This document shows, piece by piece, positions 34,643 to 46,549 of a DNA stretch of 64,000 bases. The notes below the pieces were generated by a model, which was given only the letters and a program-made list of their open reading frames with translations, did not search any database and was not told the origin of the DNA. Both the position numbers and the translations under genes were made by a program. Within the stretch, counting starts at the first letter, position 1. The number at the start of each line of letters is the position of its first letter. Location: the NCBI GenBank assembly GCA_033980235.1, contig CM067075.1, forward strand, positions 36,032,385 to 36,096,384, in the 5' to 3' direction. The stretch comes from Diadema setosum. Its lineage: Eukaryota; Echinodermata; Echinoidea; Diadematoida; Diadematidae.

Positions 34643-35134
34643 TACCTCCGCCAAGGGAGGAGGTTATGTTTTCGTTACCGTTGGTTTGTGTGTTTGTCCT
34701 TGTGCAAAATAACTCAAAAAGTAGATAACGGATTTGGATGAAACTTGCAGGAAAGGTTTAGAATGATACAAGTAACAGATGATTAAATTTTGGTAGTGAT
34801 CCGAGAATTTTGGGGGAATTTATGAAGGATTTTTGATATTTTGGCAGGTAGGGTCAATGAACTTAGGAGTTCAGGCTGCGCGTATTGAGGTTTGCATGCG
34901 CGCACTAAAGTGCATGCTCTAGTTTTTTCTACTAGGGCGAGGCGTGCCGTGCAGCTGAGGGTTTATGACGTAGCAAAGGCTTCTATATTGGGAAATCGGG
35001 TGACTTTTAGCACACAATGCTATATAAGTATGTATGGGTAGAAATTACTGAAATCTCCATGGAAGAACAAGATCAGTGGTGGAAATGAGCTGCAAGCTTG
35101 GCGGAGGTCTGCGCTCTCAGAGTGCTTCTCTAGT
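34643..35134. mobile_element. Dispersed repeat with CCTCCGCCAAGG ends
   Basis: Begins ATTACCTCCGCCAAGG and ends CTTGGCGGAGGTCTGCGC followed by TCTCAGAGTGCTTCT. The ends are inverted (CCTCCGCCAAG/CTTGGCGGAGG). The interior includes AACTCAAAAAGTAGATAACG and GGATTTGGATGAAACTTGC. I recall very similar sequence as a widespread repeat in marine invertebrate genomes, but I cannot name its superfamily. No ORF. Confidence 0.65.
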
Positions 35135-35139
35135 CCATT

Positions 35140-36250
35140 AATGTCAACCTGAACATAGTAAGGAGGAATAAAAGTGGTTTAACCCTTTCACCAATTGGTA
35201 TGCATGCTAGTGTGCTTTCTTTGCTGACTCACACTGATGTCTGAAAACTAATTGTGGATGAATACAGACTACCTGATCTGATTGATACCTCTTATGTCAC
35301 CATGGCCCTCTTGTTGGACTGAGGCAAATTGCTACATGTTAATCTTGTTAATCTATACCTAAGTCTAGATTGGATGAATTACTGAATACAGATGAAATCA
35401 AAACTTATTGGGCACAACAAAATGGTTGAAAATAATCCTTTCATTGACTTCAGGGCGATCTTGGATTTTCCCTGACAGAGGATTATTCTGCAGAAAAGTT
35501 TGAAATGCCTAAAAGTCTGTCAATTCAACAATCTTCTCTTACTCTGTAATTCATCTGAGACTATGACACTCAGTTTAGTATTTATCACAACGATCACTCA
35601 TGTAGTTTTTTTTTTTACATGGGGAGACAAGTTGTACTTTGTACCTTTTTCACCCAGTATGTGTTTTTATTCAACAGAAAAGTATGAAACTCAAAGCAAA
35701 AACAAACTGCTTTGTTTAAGCAGTAAGTTTTCTTCACATTGTAAAACAGGAAAGTAGAAAGCATACTTTAGCTCAGTTGTTTTGACAGTCAGATTTCTCC
35801 TGTGGCCCATAAGGGGACTGATTTCTCGACCTGTGTCTGATGAATCAGGTATGTGTAGGTTTGCTGTTGAGTGAATGTTGTCATTCATATGAACTTCATA
35901 ACATCATGTTGAATTACACATCAATACTGAGAATACAGAACATTTTTTTTTTTTCCGGGGGGGGGGGGGGGGGGGGAGGGGGGATCCTTGTAACTACCAT
36001 CTATATTTCAATTGAAATATAACTTCACTATTATTTGTGCCTCCTGACATACATTGTATAAGCAATCTCTTCAAACCACTGATGTTTCAAACAATAATCT
36101 GTCTATACATTCTCTTTGTTACTATCTTAGTTAGACGAGTATTTCTTTTCAGATACTAAACGCAATAGTTCACAAAAGGTGGATAAATCTATTAATGTTC
36201 CTTCTTCACAAGGCATGGCACAAGCAACAAGATACACATTTCTTTATATT
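35140..36250. other. Non-coding stretch with poly(T)-poly(G) tract
   Basis: No gene is recognised. At 35943-35983 a T-run of 12 is followed by CC and about 26 G with one interruption. Confidence 0.55.
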
Positions 36251-36252
36251 AA

Positions 36253-36497
36253 ATGGGTTAGTCAAATACTGGTTAGTGATTGGCTAAACACAGTCATGTG
36301 ATGGAGGCACATTGGTTATGTTCGCCCATGGGCAGGACATTTTTGTAATGTTTTCCCATGGGAAAATACTTTCATGTAACAAATGACAACCGATTGTTGT
36401 TGTGCGTACAAAAGTGTGATTTGAAGGACCCGCGCACAGTGAATTTGGCTCTGTGCGAGCGATCGAGTGCGTTGTGCTGGTGATTTGACTAACCCAT
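36253..36497. mobile_element. 245-bp TIR element with ATGGGTTAGTCAAAT ends
   Basis: ATGGGTTAGTCAAATACTGG (36253) and its inverted partner CTGGTGATTTGACTAACCCAT (to 36497). The interior contains CCCATGGG palindromes and CpG words. A target duplication is not resolvable in the AT-rich flanks. It lies only 10 bp from the hairpin at 36508. Confidence 0.6.
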
Positions 36498-36507
36498 ATA
36501 ATATAAC

Positions 36508-36688
36508 AGATGATGACTTTTGTTGGCGGGAACATGTACCAAACGTTCCACCCTCAGGGTTTGAAATGCTATTTCAGGAGGCTATAAGTCCCTCGACTTC
36601 GTCTCGGGACTTATAACCTCCCTCAATAGCATTTCAAACCCTTCGGGTGGAACATTCGGTATGTTCCCTCCCCCGCCAGTCATCATCT
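36508..36688. mobile_element. 181-nt near-perfect hairpin element
   Basis: AGATGATGAC at the left end pairs with GTCATCATCT at the right. CGTTCCACCCTCAGGGTTTG pairs with CAAACCCTTCGGGTGG, and GCTATAAGTCCCTCG with CGGGACTTATAACC, around a loop near 36600. The whole segment therefore folds on itself. It could be a tiny foldback transposon, and its transcript would form a long stem. Confidence 0.75.
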
Positions 36689-36749
36689 ATGTACTGTTAC
36701 AAATGAAAGACTAAACTGTGGTGAAAAAAAAATAATAATGATTAAAAAT

Positions 36750-36817
36750 AGTAGTAGAAGTAATAGTAGTAGTAGTAGTAGTAGTAGCAGTAGTAGTAGT
36801 AGTAGTAGTAGTAGTAA

Positions 36818-36854
<37 letters not shown>

Positions 36855-36889
36855 TTTAGTAGTAGTAGGTAGGTAGTAGGTAGCAGTAG
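36750..36889 (+). repeat. (AGT)n trinucleotide array
   Basis: About 140 bp of AGT with a few variants. The poly-Leu minus ORF at 36683-36916 is its translation. Confidence 0.97.
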
Positions 36890-37068
36890 AATTTTAGAAT
36901 AAACTGTAATTTCCACAAAATGCTACAAGAATAATCTGACAAAATAAACAGGATTTCAGAGATTTTCAGAGATGTGTTAAATGTGCATATGGAGGAGAAA
37001 TTGTATGGTCATTCCGAAGCTTTGGAACTGAGTTCTGTGTTTTTAAATCTCATATTTTGGCAGCTAAT

Positions 37069-37070
<2 letters not shown>

Positions 37071-37100
<30 letters not shown>
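37071..37100 (+). repeat. Poly(A) run of 30
   Basis: Uninterrupted A homopolymer with no retroposon body recognised upstream. Confidence 0.9.
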
Positions 37101-37102
<2 letters not shown>

Positions 37103-39060
37103 AGAATCAGAAATTGAGAGGCTGGTTTGAAAAATCTGGTTATATGTACAGTATATAATCAGACTTTGAACAAGATGTGATCATAAGATAAAGCCAGTGC
37201 ATGAGTATAATCACGCCTTCCTTAGACCTGGTATATCAGAATCACTTATCAACCTGTAACAGTTGCACTACTGCAGATTTTTTGTCATTTTTTTTTTCAT
37301 TACAATATATACAGCAAAATATTGCCTTTGAAGAGAAATTCAGAATAGGAATCAAGCTACACCAGTTCTACATCAAAACTGGATGGATTGATACTATCAT
37401 CACACAGACGTGTTTCTTGAATCCTGAATATGTCATTTGTCTTTATCACATCATTTTCACATACCAGTTAAAATCTCCAGGCATTGTCTGTATGTGTTGT
37501 AACTTATATATACTTTTATCTACATATATCTGATATCATGACAAACAATGAAATCATATGGAGGCATGCATATGGATGGCCAGGGGAATTGAGGATCAAA
37601 CAAACAAATCAGACATTACAGCTATACACAGCAAAGAATGGAACCACTTGAATGAATGGCAAGCTACAAACAGAATGCTCTTGAAAACTAGTCCTTGCAA
37701 CAATGTTTATTTCCTCGACAAGTTCTCCCCTAGCTCTGCCACTCTGATCACTATTAAACTTTTTATCTCTCAAATAATGGGAAACTGACATGCTATGAAT
37801 ACAATAAAGCAAATTATCATCGACATACATGGTATCCACTAATATCAAGATCTTCTTGTTTAAAGCTTGTCTTCCATTAGGAAAACTCTTGCCAACTTGG
37901 TTGCATCATTTAATCACACAAACTTCTGTGTCACCATTTTGGCACTTTGGTTTGCCCTCAACATATGTTCCATTCATCAACGCTGGATATTGAGGAATCC
38001 AGGTCATATCCATGCCATTTTTCCCTTTTATCTGAGTCAGGGGAGTGACCAATGCTCCTGGATGAAGCCCCTCTGCCCCACCCATCCACCCTCCAAAGAA
38101 AAGACCCAACCTGACGGACTGAAGGCAAGGGTGGTAGCCAAGTGGGACTGTGGGGATTAATAAGGGGAAGCTGTTCATTCCCGGGTTTCCCCCAGTGCTC
38201 ACAGGTGCAAGGGAGGCATTGCTGGGGGTGTCAAAATGTGAATTAGTTCAAAACTCTGTAGCTTAGGCACGTCTATTCATCTTTCACAAACCCCAATTGA
38301 TCTGAGCTCAGTCTATGTCCAGAAAACTGTTTCTGCAATCTTGGTAACACACCATGTGAATGGATGGGGTAGAAGTCTTGTTGCTAAGCAAACTGTGACC
38401 AAGCAACCAATGATATGACTGTATTCAAACTGTGACAGAGGGCATGATTCATGGAAGACAAAAACTAGAGCAATGCCAAGGCCGTGGAGTGAATGGTCTT
38501 TGCTTCTCTTGCAATCATTGTATCTGCCATGAGTACAACATGTACTATAGCAGCCTTTCACTTACACTTTGATGAAGTTTGTTAAACCTGAACAATGACT
38601 GAGGACTGACCTTGAACTAAAATCCTCTCTTCACAAAGGAAATATTTCTTTGAAATAAGGTAAAATGTCTTCAATGCCCTAACAACAATTATAATAAATA
38701 GGTCACATCCATGGACAACACATTTATCAACATTTCAAGGACCTCTGACCTTAAACTTTCACTGACTTCTCTGCAATTGCAGGCAGATAATCATTCAATA
38801 ATTTCTATGATTAAGTTTGAGTTGTACGATTTCATGCAAGGTACAGTGATGTTTGCTCTTGATCTATGATGTATTGCTACTATCATATCCATGCTGATAA
38901 CTCTGTATTTTGTTTCATTACATTGCGATTAATATGTAACCTGAGTATTATACATTATCAACATGAAAAAAGCAACCTATTCCTCCAAAGTTCTTGGGTA
39001 CTGGTGTATGGATGACTAACAAGGCATCCCAGTTCAAAATTACATAAAGGGATGTGGCTA
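37101..39060. other. Non-coding stretch, one GC-richer patch
   Basis: No gene is recognised. A G/C-richer patch at 38020-38230 has open frames on both strands (37867-38160 plus, 37906-38202 minus). Neither shows a domain, and I could not choose one as coding. Confidence 0.45.
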
Positions 39061-39066
39061 CTTTAA

Positions 39067-39150
39067 CCCATTGAGGACGTTTTGATTTTGCTACAACAAG
39101 CATTTCCCACAGACGCTTGCCCGAGTATACTTTGGACTCGTCCTCAACAT
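39067..39150 (-). mobile_element. TTAA-type 85-bp MITE, copy 5 (reversed)
   Basis: TTTAACCCATTGAGGACG on the left and CTCGTCCTCAACATAACTT on the right, with GCTTGCCCGAGTATAC inside. The order of internal words is reversed relative to the 25.3-kb copy. Confidence 0.75.
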
Positions 39151-39489
39151 AACTTCTTTATTCACTTTATGTGTCCCTATGTGTCTCAGAATAGGTCACG
39201 AGATCGATTGGGCATTTCAAATTATATTTCTGTAGCACATCTCTACAGCATGGACTTGTACAGTACTTGCACTTGTGTTTTTTTGTTTTTTTTTTAACTG
39301 AACAGGTTTTATCAAAAATCATGTCTGGCAGCCAAAGGCTGAATTGCACATGTTTTACAATCATAGTTATAAAAACAGACAGATTATTTCGGTGCTCTGT
39401 ACAAACAATGATATAATGACATGATATATAAAAAAAGAACAAATATTACAGTAGTCACATGTCGTAAATCGCAAGAAGTGATCAATCTA

Positions 39490-39790
39490 TGAGGGTACCA
39501 GCCCAATCAATTCTGAAATTGCTTTTACAAAAATGAAAAAAAAAGGGGGATAAAAAATATCCTGTCAACATGGCAACACTGCTCAACACTGAATAAAAAA
39601 AAAAAAAATCATTACTATTACAACTGATAATGAAATCAGTGACGGTACCAGCCCATCAATACTCAGATCACTTTTTCAAAAAGAAAAGAAAAACGAAAAA
39701 AAAAAGAAGAAATGAGGAAAGGGGAAAAAAAAGTTGACTGTCAACATATCATTACACATTTAGTCATTAAAAAAATGCCATTACTATTTC
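39490..39790 (+). repeat. Diverged ~150-bp tandem duplication in A-rich DNA
   Basis: GGTACCAGCCCAATCAATTC and GGTACCAGCCCATCAATACT, each followed by an A-rich block and by TGTCAACAT, recur about 150 bp apart. A-runs make the rest unalignable by eye. Confidence 0.55.
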
Positions 39791-39799
39791 ATCTACATA

Positions 39800-40195
39800 T
39801 ATTGATTTTAATTTAAAAAAAAAATTACACCTACACATCACATTAATCACGTGTGCCAAAGTTCAATAAAATAAAGAATATTTCTTTCTTTTCTTTTAAA
39901 CAATTATTATCATCATAACAGCTCATCCTTCAACATAAATAAAACATATCTTTTAGGCCTACATATCAAAAAACTATATCCATCAGAAAAAAAAAACAAC
40001 TATATCTCAAATCAAAATCTGAAATGAAAAAAAAAAGATCAACTCAATCCACACTCATTGTTTTTCTTTATAAAAAAATGTGGTTACCATAACAAAACAA
40101 TATTCGAAATTAAAAAAGGAAAAACGAAATCTACCCGTCTCTGCTGTAACAATTATAAAAATTATGACTAAAACTAGATATATCGCTACGGCGAC
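39800..40195. other. A/T-rich non-coding stretch
   Basis: Many A-runs. No gene is recognised. Confidence 0.5.
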
Positions 40196-40198
40196 TGA

Positions 40199-41199
40199 TA
40201 TGCCTCCGCCATAATGCATGGTTCTCCTAATATAGTATAGTACAATGTCTTGACAATGTCTTGACAATGTGTGATGACAGTTTCACACAATTGGCAAAAT
40301 ATTGAAATGACAGGTTTGACACAAATGTGCTGAATGTTCACTTTCCTAGAACTAGGTTCAATTGGATGAATGATTAAAATGTCAGAGAGCAGGTATTTGG
40401 GGAACTGATGATTTTTACTTGACTTTTGACCCTTTTATAAGTTTATGCATTGAGTAATTTTCAAGGTATTGAGAAAAAGTATAATTTCAGTATCAAATGG
40501 GAAAATAGCATTATCTAAACCTTTCATTTGACCTTTGACCTCACAGTTCCATAGAGAATCACTGTAAGGTAGAACATGCATAAATATGTAAGTTTCATGA
40601 TACCTTGAGTTACTTTCGAGATATGGAGGAAAAAGTGCAATTTAGCACTTTCACTTGACCTTTTACCTTTTGACCTTTGACCTTTTGGCAATTCCCCAAA
40701 AATATATATTGGGTAATACATGCCATACATCAAGTTTTAAAAAAACAACCCTTCAGGCATATTGCATTTTAAAGAAAGTAGTGCTATTTTGAGGAGTTGA
40801 CCTTGACCTTTGACCCCCTTGACCTTTGACCCATGACCCCCAACTTCCCTAGATAATCACTGCCTGTCGGTACAAGCATATATACTAAGTTCCATGAAGA
40901 TACCTTGAACCATTTGCGAGATATGGAGAAAAACATGAAATTTCAATTTTTTTTTCCACAAAATAACCTGTGACCTTTGACCTTTGACCCTGTGACCCTA
41001 AAATTCACACAAAGTATTATCCCCCAAGGATATACCCTCATACCAAGTTTGATGTAAAACCACCACACGGTTCTTGAGATATCGACAAAAACAAAACGGG
41101 ACGGACGGACGGACGGACGGACGTACGGACGTACGGACGTACGGACGTACGGACGACCCGAAAACATAATGCCTCCGGCCACTTCGTTGCGGAGGCATA
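40199..41199. mobile_element. 1-kb TIR repeat of ~145-bp modules with DR1 motifs
   Basis: TATGCCTCCGC at 40199 and GCGGAGGCATA at 41189-41199 are inverted ends. Inside, diverged modules repeat the order: TGACCTTTGACC cluster, an ATTCAC/ATCACT phrase, AAGTTYSATGAWACC, GAGATATGGAGRAAAA (e.g. 40618 and 40918). TGACCTTTGACC occurs at 40529, 40671, 40804, 40820, 40971 and 40978 (the last two overlap). The right end carries the (ACGG)n array and a GCCTCCGGCC hairpin. No ORF of substance. I recall similar CCTTTGACC-rich repeats in marine invertebrates, but I cannot name the class. Confidence 0.65.
41099..41155 (+). repeat. (GGAC)n then (ACGTACGG)n array
   Basis: Starts as ACGG tetramers and switches to an 8-bp unit, ACGTACGG, a higher-order change within one array. 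The SVRP-type minus ORFs across it are repeat translations. Confidence 0.95.
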
Positions 41200-41251
41200 A
41201 AAATCAGTTAAATCCTCACTATTATTTCATATATACCAAATATCCGGTCAT

Positions 41252-41938
41252 TTACTCAAATCCGCAATATATTTTTCTGTTACAAAATAATACCATATCA
41301 AAAGACAACACAGGTAAATAGACTGATAAACAAACAAACATTATACTTGAAATGCTACTTATACAAATGCATAAAAACTTCTGATCTTTATTATTCAGTA
41401 GATTAATGAAATATGGAATTGCACTGTCCTGAAACCGTTTTGTTTTACATTTGTATTGCTGGTACCTTGCGTTCGAACGCAATGTGTATTGATTCCCTTG
41501 GTGTTTAGCAGGTAGCCAGTGGGATACGAGCGGGTTTTTAACCATCCGACAAGCAAATTCTAGACTCGGCTGTCTTCTCCTTTCGGCTAAAGTGCCCAAC
41601 TTGCAGGTTTCAAGAGCTGTAATGTGCGATGTGTAATTTTTGCCTAATATTATTCTGCAGGCTCTTTTCTGAATCATTTCCAACTGACTTTCAAGTTTCT
41701 TTGTGAGGGAGCCACTGAACACTGGGCAGCCATACTCAAGAACAGGACGTATGTATCCTGAGTATACAGTAATTAAATCAGTTGTGGGGAGGTTAAAACG
41801 TTTGAGGGAGCGAAGCATGTGTAACTTTTTGTTGCACTTTTTTAGGACTTGAGTAACATGACTTGTACAGTTAATTTGCATACTTTGGGTGCCAATTGAC
41901 AGAGACAAAAAAACAAGGTCACATAAAGTTGCATACAA
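41252..41938 (-). pseudogene. LINE (non-LTR) reverse transcriptase, C-terminal fragment
   Basis: The 228-aa frame contains, in order: TSHVTQVLKKCNKKLHMLRS (about residue 26 on), LITVYSGYIRPVLEYGCPVF, LESQLEMIQKRACRIILG and LGTLAERRRQPSLEFACRM. This is the thumb and post-thumb region typical of non-LTR reverse transcriptases (jockey/CR1-type). The catalytic FADD box and the endonuclease should lie upstream (above 41.94 kb) but are absent, so this is a 5'-truncated, dead copy, as is usual for LINEs. After about residue 185 the frame runs into unrelated sequence up to the TGA. The frame is otherwise intact, so the copy may be fairly young. The clade is not assigned. Confidence 0.85.
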
Positions 41939-41944
41939 TGTCTA

Positions 41945-42970
41945 AAGTCCCTGATACAGAAAGGGTTAACATAAATCAGACAACTTTGCAGAACAGTATA
42001 ACTGTTAAGAGTGTCGATACAGATGCAACTCCAAGTATGTATAGATAACACCGACATCTGAACTTGTTTGATAGTTATTCAAACTATATTCTTGAAGTAT
42101 GGTAAATTGTTATTTGTGGTCTTTGTAATATCTTTGATTATTTCATATGGAGTGAAATTTCAGATTTCAACCTGAATTTGTAACCACACTCTTTCCCCAT
42201 TTTGTCACTGTACCAGTTTTGTCTTTTTTGTCTTTTTTTTTTTGTAAAGCACTCAAAAATCCTCAAAGAATCAAGACTTTGGGAAAGGGCAGGCTGCAAG
42301 GCAGACATCCTGTACTCTCAGACACCTTACATGGAACAGGTCTAAAAAAGAAACAGAGAAAAATGTGATCGTGTGACCATGAGACATAATAGTGGCTAAA
42401 TCTCACTGGCTTATTCTGCTCTCTCTGTAGGCCAACCCCGACATTTCTTATAAAATGAAAACAGCGACACAGTACCAGTCTCCCCCCAAATAATGAGTAT
42501 GTCTCTTTCTTTCTGAGTCATTGAATAAGTCACTGAACAAGCAGGTGGTGATCTAAATGCAAGCCATTAAACTACTTCCACATCATTCAGATGATGTGAG
42601 ATGAACTAATTTCTTCTCATGGCTTGGTGTTAGCAGACAAAAAGCAACAATGACGATTTATGGTTGACAGTTTCTGAACAAGTGTGAACCAGAGAAGTGC
42701 CTCCTGAGTGATGAGCCACTGTTTGCTGTGTAGACAAAGTGTTGTGGTGCAGACAAAAAAATGGTATCAATTCAACACTAATATAAAATGGTATGGTTGC
42801 CACTTTTTTAATTCCCTAATGCTCTTTTGAAAGTTTCAACTATAAGGGATGAAAATGATAAATTATACACTTGCAGAAATATTTCATTATTGATATTACA
42901 CACCTTGTAATAAGGCTGGTAAGTTTATGAACTGATTTACATGCATGCAGCGACTTACACACACAAAAAT
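41945..42970. other. Non-coding stretch
   Basis: No gene is recognised. No further reverse-transcriptase sequence upstream of the LINE fragment. Confidence 0.5.
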
Positions 42971-42975
42971 ATATA

Positions 42976-43352
42976 TGTACAGTTCTGGGTCGAGGTGAGG
43001 ATTTAGCTTATAACGTTTTGCAAGATATTCAGAAACCACTCTATGAGACGTCAAAGAGCATGCAATTCTAAAGGGTATCAAAAGTTTATTTGAAGAAAAT
43101 CGGTTTTGAAATGGCTGAGATATCCAAAAACAAGGTGAAACAAAGAGAGCCTATAAAGTAGTGGCCTGTCGCCTTTTATTATTATCACTTTTTGGGATAT
43201 CTCAGCCATTTCAAAACCAATTTTCATCAAATAAACATTGAATCCTTCTTAAAATTACATGCTCTTTCACATTTCATAAGAGGTTTCTCATTATCTCAAT
43301 TAGAAATGTTCAAAACGTGAATCCCCACCTCAACCAGTACTGTACAGTCCTT
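42976..43352. mobile_element. TTAA-type foldback element, copy 2
   Basis: Same sequence as 24183-24566 from TGTACAGTTCTGG to CCAGTACTGTACAGTCC, differing at scattered positions. The left AGGG end and TTAA are lost (AT-rich replacement). The right end reads CCTTTTAAAA. Confidence 0.75.
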
Positions 43353-43359
43353 TTAAAAT

Positions 43360-45185
43360 TCTTGTGCAAATGTCATATCATGGCAAAAGAAGGGGGAAAA
43401 AAATATTTACTTTTCACTTGCTCATTCATCAATTCATTCCTGTATGTCATTTAATTTCACTGCAACTAGATAATTAGGCTTGTTTTACTACATGAAGAAT
43501 ATACAATATGATATTATAAACAATACAAACTGAAATAAATCATAGAAGGAAAGTGCCTGTACATACAACTTAACAGCCTTTTGTATATAACTATACATGA
43601 CGCAATTTGTTCTCATCATATATGTTTCCTTTGCTTATGAGACTTAACTTCTACAAGATTTAAGACAGGCTCCTCTGTTTACTTTCAATGTGGAAAAGAA
43701 AAAAAAAAACAAATACAAAACTGCCAGAAATGAATACAAGAAGTCATCTTCCTTCTATAGCACATCAAGTGTCTATTTCCCACTGTTCACTATGATCTGT
43801 TCACTATGATCGACTGGACATGTTGGACAAAATACTAATAGGCAGTAAGTAATTTTCCTTGTTTTAGTAATGTGTGAAATGGACTGCTTCACCTGGTGTT
43901 TATCCTACAGATTGCAAGAAGTGTAGTTTTTCACTGTTAATGGGTAATGAATTTTACTGACAGGAAACTTCTGGTTTTGATGGTCTTATCCACAGGATAC
44001 TATTTAATTTATGTAACAAAGAGGGGCTGGTATGATGATGCACAATCTGATAAAATAGAATTCATATGGGGGCCCTTTATGAGCCAGCTCATTGCCCTTG
44101 CACTGAATTGATGTCACTTTCATATGGTATGAACCATCTACTATCCATGGTTCTTTTCATTCTGGTACATGCCTCTTCCCACTTCTTTTCTTAATTAATA
44201 GACAATAAAGGACAAATTCTTTTCCAGCCATGGATGGTTCATGTCAGTACCTCATGACATGGTAAAAATTTGTTCTTTCCTTTTTCTTTGTCAATTCTCT
44301 GACCAGTTGTCCCCCACCGTCCTTCATCACCTGGACAACAGCCAGGTGGCAACAAATGGCCCCATGAGTAAAAAGCAGTAAAAAAAAATGGAGGTATCTT
44401 TCTTTTTTTTTTTTTGCAGTTGATCATCTCATCTCTTCTGATATATTCATTTCTGCTAAAGTGCCTGTCAGGTTGTGATAGTTAGATTGATGTGAATGAA
44501 GGAAAATGGTTTAGGCCTTTTCATTGTTTAGAGCTTTGAAGAACTAGATCTTTTTGTACCATTGTAACTTTGGCAGTACTAAGTTCTTTAGATGAGCAGA
44601 ACTTGAAAAAAAATGCTAAAGGGAACTGCTTTAAATCACACAAAACTCATGGTCTTGAATGTAAATGTATTGAACATGATTCATATTCCTCCTTGTTGCC
44701 ACAGGTCTGCTCAGAGTTAGGTCTGAAACTTAAACTCAAATTAATAATCTCAGAATTCAATTGTGGAAATACAGAAAAAAATCCTGTTTACTCATACCAT
44801 CTGATGGAGATCAAACTACATGTTTGTTCTTTTTTTATATGAGCAGATGTTTATTGACTTTTTTTAATATCTCTTTCAGAAGGCAGGGGAAATGATATTA
44901 CTCTTATAAACATATCAGTAACAAGTCACTGGCATGTGTACTTTTCATTAGCCTATGTGGAGATGACTGTGATACAACTGTACTCATAGAAAATAAAACA
45001 GGTAACAGTGATTATTCAAGACTTGTAGTTCACATTTATGTCAATGACTTTATATAGGGGCATACATAGAACTATGTAATTTCATGGTGTACATAATCAT
45101 AATGAACATTAAATATATTCATCACAATGGCCACCACATCAAATTTGCCTACCTTTGAGTGGTCCTTGCAGACAGATTTGGCTGT
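43360..45185. other. Non-coding stretch
   Basis: No gene is recognised. TGTTCACTATGATC is duplicated in tandem at about 43786-43812. Confidence 0.5.
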
Positions 45186-45188
45186 ACA

Positions 45189-46546
45189 GGGCCCCGTTTT
45201 ATCAAGATAAAGTTAGTGTTGATTGTGAAATCAACGCTAACTTTATCCAACTTGTAAAAACAATAGAATACACAAAGCAAAACAAACAACAAAAACACGT
45301 ATGTACATGATTGTTTGCCATGGCCACAAAAGCGTAGTCTGCTAGTGCGACGCAATATTATTAGCGCTACAGCCACTGAATTAGAGGTATGTTTGCAACA
45401 GAACCGCAAAATACGCCGTTTTGCGTTGTATTGAAGAAAGTAGGTTGATAGATTTAGCACATCTCGAGCTCAATGAAAATCTGCGTACGCGCGTACCGTA
45501 AAGATCCCGCACACTACATGGATCTCAGTAAATCTAATGTTATAACAGTATTCATTGACATGGATATAAACTACAGTAACTGACTGTCCAAGGTGAAGGT
45601 CGTGTATGCATTGTTTCAAGTTCTGTGTGTTTACGTGTAGGATTATGGAAACTTGTGAGAGTGTGATGACTATAGTAGCTTGTTTTTACCTCTATGGCGC
45701 AGATCGGCTTTGTAAAGAATAGATCGCAAGTTTACATGTCAAATTCTAGACCTAGTAGACGCTCTAGTCTGCAGTGTTGCAGTAAGTACAAACGACTCGC
45801 TGTAACGTTACTTATGCCTAACGTTAGGCCTATTCACTGGTTAGATCTTAAGTTAATGTCGTACTCGGTGCTATAGAATTAAACTCTTTATTTTCTGTAT
45901 AGGCCTACTAAACTCTTATTAACGTATCTATTGACGAACTAGTTCTACGTAGGCCTATGCACGTCAGAAATCACTGGTTTCCTCCCATATGAGTTCTTTG
46001 GCAAGATATACATTGCACACAGACGCGGTTCCATTTACTAGGTTACTTGCCCTTGCTGGCGATGGCTGGGATTGAGACTGCTGTCTAATCGTAAGGGTGT
46101 TTGCGTGCAGCAGTCGCGTAAGCAATGCGTGCCGATCGTGAATTTCATGCAAGGAAAAGACCATAATTACATGAAAGAAATGCAACTAAATGTTAGAGAA
46201 AGTGAACAGTTAATAGACAAGCATTTGTGACAAGACCACAGCTAGACTAGGAAAGTGTGGCAGTCATCTTTCTTCTGTAAATTGAGTCTACCTATACTGT
46301 CTCTACTTAGAGTTAATATTTTATCAACTATAAAGTTATCATGGATTTGGAGCGGTTGAGAAAACTTATTAATGTCGATTTGGGAGGAAGTTGGAGTTGA
46401 TTTCAACTCTGGGTCTCTTGATAAAATGGACTTGAAGTTTATTTGGAAGTTAATCATAGATTAAGTGGACTTAGAGTTGATATGAGAAGTTAATCATAGA
46501 TTATCTTAACTTAACGTTAAAATTATCTTTTGATAAAATGGGGCCC
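45189..46546. mobile_element. 1.36-kb TIR element with GGGCCCC ends
   Basis: GGGCCCCGTTTTATCA (45189) and TGATAAAATGGGGCCC (to 46546) are inverted ends with one mismatch. A hairpin (AAAGTTAGTGTTGATT against AATCAACGCTAACTTT) lies inside the left end. Subterminal GAAGTTAATCATAGATTA repeats twice near the right end. Several short ORFs lie inside: 45149-45460 minus is Arg-rich with RRTSRLRFCGHGKQ, and 45964-46185 minus is 73 aa. I cannot match them to a transposase. Flanking triplets (ACA/AGA) do not give a clear duplication. Confidence 0.65.
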
Positions 46547-46549
46547 AGA

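Noticed and set aside
36683..36916. Poly-Leu ORF
   Set aside because: Translation of (AGT)n.
37867..38202. Overlapping 97- and 98-aa ORFs on opposite strands
   Set aside because: A GC-richer patch opens both strands. No motif or splice evidence favours either.
40943..41198. Pro/Arg/Val-rich ORFs
   Set aside because: Translation of the ACGG array in both minus frames.
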